Source: Chitinophaga lutea (lineage in GTDB: Bacteria > Bacteroidota > Bacteroidia > Chitinophagales > Chitinophagaceae). Taken from it: DNA of 64,000 nucleotides. Position 1 is the first letter of the stretch. Each line of letters opens with the position of its first letter. Of this stretch, positions 58,989 through 64,000 are shown in pieces. Where the stretch lies: positions 2,232,001 through 2,296,000 of the forward strand of contig NZ_RPDH01000002.1 in assembly GCF_003813775.1 (NCBI RefSeq), read 5' to 3'. The notes beneath the pieces are model-generated. The model had not been told where the DNA came from, ran no database searches, and saw only the letters and a program-made list of their open reading frames with translations. The position numbers and the translations under genes were made by a program.

Positions 58989-59696
58989 TTATGATTTTAT
59001 TTCTTCTTCTTTTTCTTTGACCGGGGCCTCTATCGGATTCCCGAATTCATCGAAGTGGGAATGAATGGTTGTTTTGCCGAATATAAACTTGATGGCTACC
59101 GGCAGGGTGGTGATCACCACGATGATGATGATAATCCATTCGAGGTGGTTTTTCAGGGTGGGGAAGGCTTTATCGAGGTAGTGGCCCGCCAGCATCATGG
59201 AAAATACCCAGGAGAAGGAACCGATGATGTTCCAGAACATGAATTTTTTTCTTTCCATGCCCACAATCCCGGCCACGATGGGCGCAAACGTACGTACCAC
59301 CGGAAGGAAACGGGCTACGAAAATCGCGCCGCCGCCATATTTGTCATATACTTCTTTCGCCTGCCAGAGATGTTTTTTCTTGAAAAAGAAGGTGTCTTTC
59401 CTTTTGAACAGGATGGGGCCGGACTTGCGGCCGAACCAGTAACCCACAATATTCCCCAGCACGCCGGTGATGGCAATCAGCGTCATGATGACTACCAGCG
59501 GCATATTAAAAAAGCTTTCGCCCAACATTTCGCCGTAGATGCCGGCTATAAAGAGTAAGGAGTCACCCGGGAGGAAGAATCCAATGAACAAGCCGGTTTC
59601 TGCGAAAATGATAGCCAGAATCAGGTAAAATCCTCCATTCTGTATAATCCACTCGGGGTTAATTAGATGTTTAAAAAACTCAATAATCTGATCCAT
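58989..59696 (-). CDS. DedA-family membrane protein
   Basis: A 235-residue protein of the DedA/SNARE-associated family. Conserved parts are the N-terminal IIFAETGLFIGFFLPGDSLLF (with the E and PGDS motifs), a central YWFGRKSGP and the ARFLPVVRTFAPIVAGIVGMERKKF segment (F/Y R.xP..R motif); 4-5 hydrophobic helices are predicted and the C-terminus is acidic/basic (EEEIKS). DedA proteins are flippases or help maintain membrane phospholipid and undecaprenyl phosphate balance. It is upstream of the MFS gene on the same strand but is separated by a terminator. Confidence 0.9.
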   Translation of the reverse strand: MDQIIEFFKHLINPEWIIQNGGFYLILAIIFAETGLFIGFFLPGDSLLFIAGIYGEMLGESFFNMPLVVIMTLIAITGVLGNIVGYWFGRKSGPILFKRKDTFFFKKKHLWQAKEVYDKYGGGAIFVARFLPVVRTFAPIVAGIVGMERKKFMFWNIIGSFSWVFSMMLAGHYLDKAFPTLKNHLEWIIIIIVVITTLPVAIKFIFGKTTIHSHFDEFGNPIEAPVKEKEEEIKS

Positions 59697-59781
59697 GCTG
59701 TTGTTTAATTATAATTAGTTAGGACGCCCTAAAATACACTATTATATGTCAAGAGGAAGTTAATATTTTATGAAAGGCAAG

Positions 59782-61161
59782 CTAGGCCTTCGTTTCAGGC
59801 GGCAGGTTCTGGAAATCGACCTCTCCTTCCCATTTCCCGATGACGGCGGTGGCAAGACAGTTGCCGATCACGTTTACCGACGTGCGGGCCATGTCCATCA
59901 GCTCGTCGATGCCGAGGATCAGGAATACGGGCCATACCGGCAGGTGGAAGGAAGCCACCGTGCCCAAAATGATCACGAGGGTGGCGCGGGGCACACCGGC
60001 GACGCCCTTGCTGGTCAGCATCAGGGTGAACACCATCAGGATCTGCTGGCCCCAGGTGAGCTGATGACCGGCGGCCTGGGCTACGAATATGGACGCCAGC
60101 GCGAGGTAGAGCGTAGAGCCGTCGAGATTGAAGCTATAACCGGTGGGCATTACAAACGCGATCACTTTACGCGGCACGCCCATTCTTTCCATCGCCTCCA
60201 TGGCTTTCGGCAGGGCGGATTCGGAACTGGTGGTGGCAAAAGCGATGGAAACGGGTTCGGATATTTCTTTGATGAAACGTCGGATGGGGAGTTTGATGAT
60301 GAGCGCCACCGGCACAAACACCAGCAATACAAAGGCGATCAGCGCAACATACAGCGTCAGCAGCAGCTGCAGCAGGTTGCCCAATACCGACAGGCCGCCG
60401 TGCCCCACCGTATAAGCGATGGCGGCGCCCACCCCGATGGGGGCAAAATACATGACGATGTTGGTGAACTTGAACATCACCTCCGACAAACTTTCGCAAA
60501 ACGCCAGCATGGGCCCGCGGAACTTGTCTTTCACCAGCAGCAGCGAAATACCGAAGATGACGCTGAATACCACGATGGGCAGTATCTCCCCGTGATAGAT
60601 GGATTTGGCGATGTTCTCGGGGAATACGTGCAATACCACGTCCTGCCAGTTCTGCGGTTTGGTTTCCGGCAGTTTTTCGTGCAGGGCCTCCGGCGGCATT
60701 TTGATGCCCACCCCGGCCTGGCTGATGTTAATGGCGGCCAGCCCGATAAAGAGGGCGATGGTGGTAACGATCTCGAAATATACAAGGGACTTCCAGCCCA
60801 TACGGCCCACCTGCTTGATGTCTGAGTGGCCGGCGATGCCCACCACCAGCGTTGCGAAGAGCAGCGGGGCGATCACGGTCTTGATCAGCTGGAGAAATAC
60901 TTTACTCAGTACCTGGAAATTGACGGCGATGGCCGGGTAGTCGTGCCCCAGCTCCGCTCCTATCACCATGCTCACGAGGATCCAGGTGGTCAGGGATTTT
61001 TTGGTGATGGCGAACCAAACAATGGAGGCTACAGCGAGCCACCGCAAAATCATTAAAACAACCGGCGAAACTTCCACCCATCCAAAATGCTCAAACGTGT
61101 GTACAAAGGAAACTACCGTAAAAGCGATCAACGCAACAAGTGCCGCCAGCTTTTTATTCAT
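59782..61161 (-). CDS. Dicarboxylate/glutamate:cation symporter (DAACS family)
   Basis: A 459-residue membrane protein of the GltP/DctA family. Diagnostic motifs are the hairpin serine motif TTSSESALPKAMEAMERMG (the SSSxxTLP-type segment), the MPTGYSFNLDGSTLYLALASIFVAQA helix and the transport-site DMARTSVNVIGNCLATAVI with the substrate-coordinating aspartate and arginine. The Arg in DMARTSVNV matches the dicarboxylate or glutamate class rather than neutral amino acids. Sodium or proton coupling cannot be told. It has its own unit, downstream of an amino-acid permease on the opposite strand. Confidence 0.92.
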   Translation of the reverse strand: MNKKLAALVALIAFTVVSFVHTFEHFGWVEVSPVVLMILRWLAVASIVWFAITKKSLTTWILVSMVIGAELGHDYPAIAVNFQVLSKVFLQLIKTVIAPLLFATLVVGIAGHSDIKQVGRMGWKSLVYFEIVTTIALFIGLAAINISQAGVGIKMPPEALHEKLPETKPQNWQDVVLHVFPENIAKSIYHGEILPIVVFSVIFGISLLLVKDKFRGPMLAFCESLSEVMFKFTNIVMYFAPIGVGAAIAYTVGHGGLSVLGNLLQLLLTLYVALIAFVLLVFVPVALIIKLPIRRFIKEISEPVSIAFATTSSESALPKAMEAMERMGVPRKVIAFVMPTGYSFNLDGSTLYLALASIFVAQAAGHQLTWGQQILMVFTLMLTSKGVAGVPRATLVIILGTVASFHLPVWPVFLILGIDELMDMARTSVNVIGNCLATAVIGKWEGEVDFQNLPPETKA

Positions 61162-61352
61162 TTAAAGGTGATTTAGTTTTGTTTGTGTCATTAAAAAAAC
61201 ACAGCGGAACACCGTGACCGGCGCCCCGTTGCGCTAAAAATTGCCCAAAAATAAGGTTCTCGGCGCAAAATCCCCACAAATGTTGTCAGAATGCGGTCAT
61301 GCCGCAGCCCTGGCGCATATAAAATAAAATATGGCTTTATAATTTTACATGC

Positions 61353-61360
61353 TATATTTG
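61353..61360 (+). promoter_or_regulatory. -7 element of the amino-acid permease promoter
   Basis: TATATTTG at 61353-61360, 52 nt before the ATG. No TTG is found at -33. Confidence 0.5.
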
Positions 61361-61412
61361 ACGACTATAAAAATCTAAACAAGCTAAGTAAATCAACCTC
61401 ACATCTTATCGT

Positions 61413-62867
61413 ATGAGTAGACTTTTTGCCAAAAAACCTCTATCAATACTCTTATCAGAAGCATCGGACTCAGAAAAAGGATTAAAGCGGACACTCGGTT
61501 CCGGGGCGTTGGTAGCGCTGGGCATCGGCGCGATCATCGGCGCGGGGCTCTTTTCCCTGACCGGTATTGCCGCCGCTGAAAATGCCGGCCCTGCCGTAAC
61601 GATCTCCTTTGTACTGGCGGCCGTGGGCTGCGCTTTCGCAGGTCTTTGTTATGCAGAGTTCGCTTCCATGATTCCTGTTGCGGGAAGCGCTTATACTTAC
61701 TCCTATGCCACCATGGGCGAATTCGTTGCCTGGATCATCGGCTGGGACCTTGTGCTCGAATATGCGCTCGGGGCGGCTACCGTAGCGGTAAGCTGGTCGA
61801 GGTACCTGCTCGAGTTCCTTGCCAAATTCGGTATCCACATCCCCCACCAGCTGGCGGTATCGCCCTGGGAAACGGTGAAGATGAGCAACGGCACCATCAT
61901 CGAAGGCGGTATCTTCAACCTGCCTGCCGTGATCATCGTGGTACTGCTCTCCCTGCTGCTCATCAAAGGCACCAGAGAGTCCGCCGGCATGAACAACTTC
62001 CTCGTTATCCTGAAAGTGACCGTCGTGATCATCTTCATCGTACTCGGCTGGAGCCATATCGACCCCGCCAACTACGATCCGTATATTCCCGCCAACACCG
62101 GTAAATATGAAAACTTCGGCTGGACGGGCATAGCTACCGGAGCAGCCGTGGTGTTTTTTGCCTTCATTGGCTTCGACGCCGTGTCCACCGCGGCGCAGGA
62201 AGCCAAAAACCCGCAGAAAGGCATGCCCATCGGTATTCTCGGTTCGCTTATCATCTGTACCGTTCTCTATGTATTGTTCGCCCACGTCATGACAGGGCTG
62301 CTGAACTATAAACTGTTCGCCGGCGATGCCAAACCCGCTGCCTCCGCCTTCGCGCAAACGGGATACGATTTTTTACAGACCGGCCTCATCATCGCCATCC
62401 TGGCGGGTTACACCTCGGTGATACTGGTGATGCTGCTGGGCCAGAGCCGCGTGTTCTACTCCATGAGCCGCGACGGCCTGCTGCCCAAATTCTTCAGCGA
62501 CGTGCATCCCAAATTCAGGACCCCTTGGAAAACCAACGCGTTTTTCATGGTATTCGTGAGCCTCTTCGCCGGCCTCGTGCCCGTTAGCGATCTCGGCCAC
62601 ATGGTGAGCATCGGTACCCTCTTCGCCTTCTCGCTGGTGTGTATCGGCGTGATCATCATGCGGAAAAAAATGCCGGAAATCCCCCGCGCGTTCAAAACCC
62701 CGCTGGTGCCTTTCGTACCCATCATGGGCGTACTGGTGTGCGGTTACCTGATGTACTCGCTGCCCAAAGAAAGCTGGTACAGGCTGGCCGTTTGGCTGGG
62801 CCTGGGCCTTGCGATCTATTTCTTCTACAGCAAAAACAACAGCAAACTGGGGAACCCGCAAAAGTAA
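61413..62867 (+). CDS. APC-family amino-acid permease (cationic type)
   Basis: A 484-residue membrane protein with about 12 helices and the APC core: LGSGALVALGIGAIIGAGLFSLTGIAAAENAGPAVTISF, the G-rich first helix, AGLCYAEFASMIPVAGSAYTYSYATMGE and FVAWIIGWDLVLEYALGAATVAVSWSRYL. FFAFIGFDAVSTAAQEAKNPQKGMPIGI is the hallmark of the YfnA/cationic amino-acid transporter (CAT) subfamily. It probably imports basic amino acids. The ATG at 61413 gives the usual soluble N-terminus. A terminator follows and the gene is monocistronic. Confidence 0.9.
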   Translation: MSRLFAKKPLSILLSEASDSEKGLKRTLGSGALVALGIGAIIGAGLFSLTGIAAAENAGPAVTISFVLAAVGCAFAGLCYAEFASMIPVAGSAYTYSYATMGEFVAWIIGWDLVLEYALGAATVAVSWSRYLLEFLAKFGIHIPHQLAVSPWETVKMSNGTIIEGGIFNLPAVIIVVLLSLLLIKGTRESAGMNNFLVILKVTVVIIFIVLGWSHIDPANYDPYIPANTGKYENFGWTGIATGAAVVFFAFIGFDAVSTAAQEAKNPQKGMPIGILGSLIICTVLYVLFAHVMTGLLNYKLFAGDAKPAASAFAQTGYDFLQTGLIIAILAGYTSVILVMLLGQSRVFYSMSRDGLLPKFFSDVHPKFRTPWKTNAFFMVFVSLFAGLVPVSDLGHMVSIGTLFAFSLVCIGVIIMRKKMPEIPRAFKTPLVPFVPIMGVLVCGYLMYSLPKESWYRLAVWLGLGLAIYFFYSKNNSKLGNPQK

Positions 62868-62886
62868 CCCGCTTTGTCACGATATG

Positions 62887-62920
62887 AAAAGACCCGCCGC
62901 AATACCGCTGCGGGTCTTTT
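62887..62920 (+). terminator. Terminator of the amino-acid permease gene
   Basis: 11-bp stem AAAAGACCCGC/GCGGGTCTTTT (62887-62897 with 62910-62920), 12-nt loop; it lies 20 nt after the stop. Confidence 0.88.
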
Positions 62921-62936
62921 ATTTGGGAGAATTTAA

Positions 62937-62944
62937 TATTTTTG
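62937..62944 (+). promoter_or_regulatory. -7 element of the YebC-family gene promoter
   Basis: TATTTTTG at 62937-62944, 28 nt before the ATG. The -33 region lacks TTG, so the match is partial. Confidence 0.5.
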
Positions 62945-62972
62945 CACCCACAATCAGGAACTGTATTTTACT

Positions 62973-63683
62973 ATGGGACGTATATTCGAAGTAAGAAAGC
63001 ATACCATGTTTGCCCGCTGGGACCGCATGGCCAAACAATTCACCCGTATCGGGAAGGAAATTGCCATCGCCGTGAAACAAGGCGGCCCGGACCCCGATAA
63101 CAACCCCGCCCTGCGCCGCTGCTTCCAGAACGCCAAAGGCGTGAACATGCCGAAAGATCGTGTGGAGGCCGCCATCAAACGCGCCATGGGGAAAGATAAA
63201 ACCGATTACGAAGAAGTTGTATATGAGGGATATGCACCGCACGGCGTGGCCGTGATGGTGGAAACCGCCACAGACAATACCACCCGCACGGTAGCCAACG
63301 TACGCATGCACTTCAACAGGGGCGGCGGCAGCCTTGGCAACAGCGGCTCCGTAGGTTTCATGTTCAACCGCCTCGGGGAGTTCAAAATCAAGAACGAGGG
63401 CCAGAACCTCGAAGACCTGGAACTGGAACTGATCGATTTCGGCCTGGAAGAAATCGGGGAAGACAGTGAAGGCAATATCATCATCCGCGCAACTTTCAAC
63501 GAATTCGGCAACATGGCGAAAGCACTGGAAGAAAAAGGGCTGAACGTGATCAGCTCCGAGCTGAAGCGCATCCCCTCCACCACCGTGGAATTAGGGGAAG
63601 AGCAGGCGAAAGAAGTGCTGGAACTGATTGACCGCCTGGAACAGGACGACGACGTGCAGCAGGTGTTCCACAACCTGAAATAG
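62973..63683 (+). CDS. yebC: YebC/PmpR-family protein
   Basis: A 236-residue protein of the YebC/TACO1 family. The N-terminus ([30 protein letters not shown]) is a variant of the usual MAGHSKWANIKHRK start, followed by [80 protein letters not shown] and [40 protein letters not shown]. Some members act as transcription factors, others relieve polyproline stalling on ribosomes, which would be interesting beside the atypical EF-P in this window. It is monocistronic, with a terminator 21 nt downstream. Confidence 0.93.
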   Translation: MGRIFEVRKHTMFARWDRMAKQFTRIGKEIAIAVKQGGPDPDNNPALRRCFQNAKGVNMPKDRVEAAIKRAMGKDKTDYEEVVYEGYAPHGVAVMVETATDNTTRTVANVRMHFNRGGGSLGNSGSVGFMFNRLGEFKIKNEGQNLEDLELELIDFGLEEIGEDSEGNIIIRATFNEFGNMAKALEEKGLNVISSELKRIPSTTVELGEEQAKEVLELIDRLEQDDDVQQVFHNLK

Positions 63684-63704
63684 TTTTTTATCGCATATAC
63701 TCGG

Positions 63705-63734
63705 ACGGGCTGCCTTTGTCGGGCGGCCCGTTTT
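63705..63734 (+). terminator. Terminator of yebC
   Basis: 10-bp stem ACGGGCTGCC/GGCGGCCCGT (63705-63714 with 63722-63731, one G-T) followed by T3 and a GTTT stretch. Confidence 0.85.
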
Positions 63735-63739
63735 GTTTG

Positions 63740-64000
63740 ATGGGATGGTTGCGCTGTTGGTCGCAAAGTGCAGGATTTGCGGTTGCACCGACTCATTTCA
63801 TCGGCCTTTGACTTCTCCGGTATTTCGAAGCAGTAATTCGCCTGCCCTTTCATTCATCGTCCGGTTATTTTATCGGAAACGGGATTTTTCGCCTCATTTG
63901 CATCTTCGCCGTCGCGGTTCTTCAATTAGTTTTCGTCTGCAGGTTTTAACTGCCGATGTAAGCAAAGCAGGCAGATTGAACCTACCGGTGTGGGAATCTG
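63740..64000. other. Window end without recognisable gene
   Basis: After the yebC terminator about 260 nt remain. Both strands have short open frames only, none with family resemblance, and I see no tRNA, promoter or repeat. Confidence 0.5.

Noticed and set aside
59770..60825. Open frame of 351 codons antisense to the dicarboxylate symporter gene
   Set aside because: A shadow of the symporter, with a histidine/glutamine-rich composition typical of antisense frames.

Overview
The window is chromosomal DNA of a Bacteroidota bacterium, most likely a Chitinophaga-like member of the Chitinophagaceae. The signs are promoters of the Bacteroidota type (TTG, about 20 nt, TAnnTTTG) before many genes, a type III glutamine synthetase, a TamL-type lipoprotein BamA/TamA homologue, a type IX secretion plug protein, a PafA-type phosphatase, a ComA-type phosphosulfolactate synthase and a TonB/PepSY iron module. 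Nothing looks like a prophage, plasmid, CRISPR array or insertion sequence.

Region 1 (1-16.1 kb) is the translation/transcription super-cluster on the minus strand. Read in its own direction it runs rpsU, xerC, hpf, tRNA-Thr(TGT), tRNA-Tyr, tRNA-Gly, tRNA-Thr(GGT), two degenerate tRNA-like segments, tuf, tRNA-Trp, secE, nusG, then rplK, rplA, rplJ, rplL, rpoB and rpoC (cut by the window start). Two plus-strand genes, an exported lactonase-fold protein and a DUF1579 protein, interrupt the usual nusG-rplK junction, and rplK has its own promoter.

Region 2 (16.1-35.8 kb) is mixed housekeeping: ribE, a nitronate monooxygenase-like enzyme with an MFS transporter, truB, tamL, a SpoU-type RNA methyltransferase, a LolE-like permease, the type IX secretion plug, NDH-2, glpK-glpF, a transaldolase-like aldolase, the SRP RNA gene (ffs, found from its promoter, fold and U-tract), a methyltransferase, aroE, comA and a TPR protein.

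Region 3 (35.9-46.2 kb) is less ordinary. It holds a five-unit tandem repeat with alternating spacers, a GLPGLI/DUF4412-like exported protein, a LiuC-like hydratase, a PafA phosphatase, an alpha-oxoamine synthase that could be the cysteate acyltransferase of sulfonolipid synthesis (with comA 6 kb away), a nested inverted-repeat element, an AT-rich stretch ending in an orphan minus-strand terminator, and a TonB receptor/PepSY pair.

Region 4 (46.2-64 kb) is purL, glnA type III, an exported Spy-like protein, efp-accB-accC, a thioredoxin-fold protein, mdh, yceI-marR, two transporters, dedA, an amino-acid permease and a YebC-family gene. The most notable protein-level oddities are an EF-P with no PGKG loop and a GlpF with NSA in place of its first NPA motif. 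I found no clear new multi-gene system. The best candidates for novelty are the tRNA-like elements, the repeat arrays and the region with the orphan terminator.
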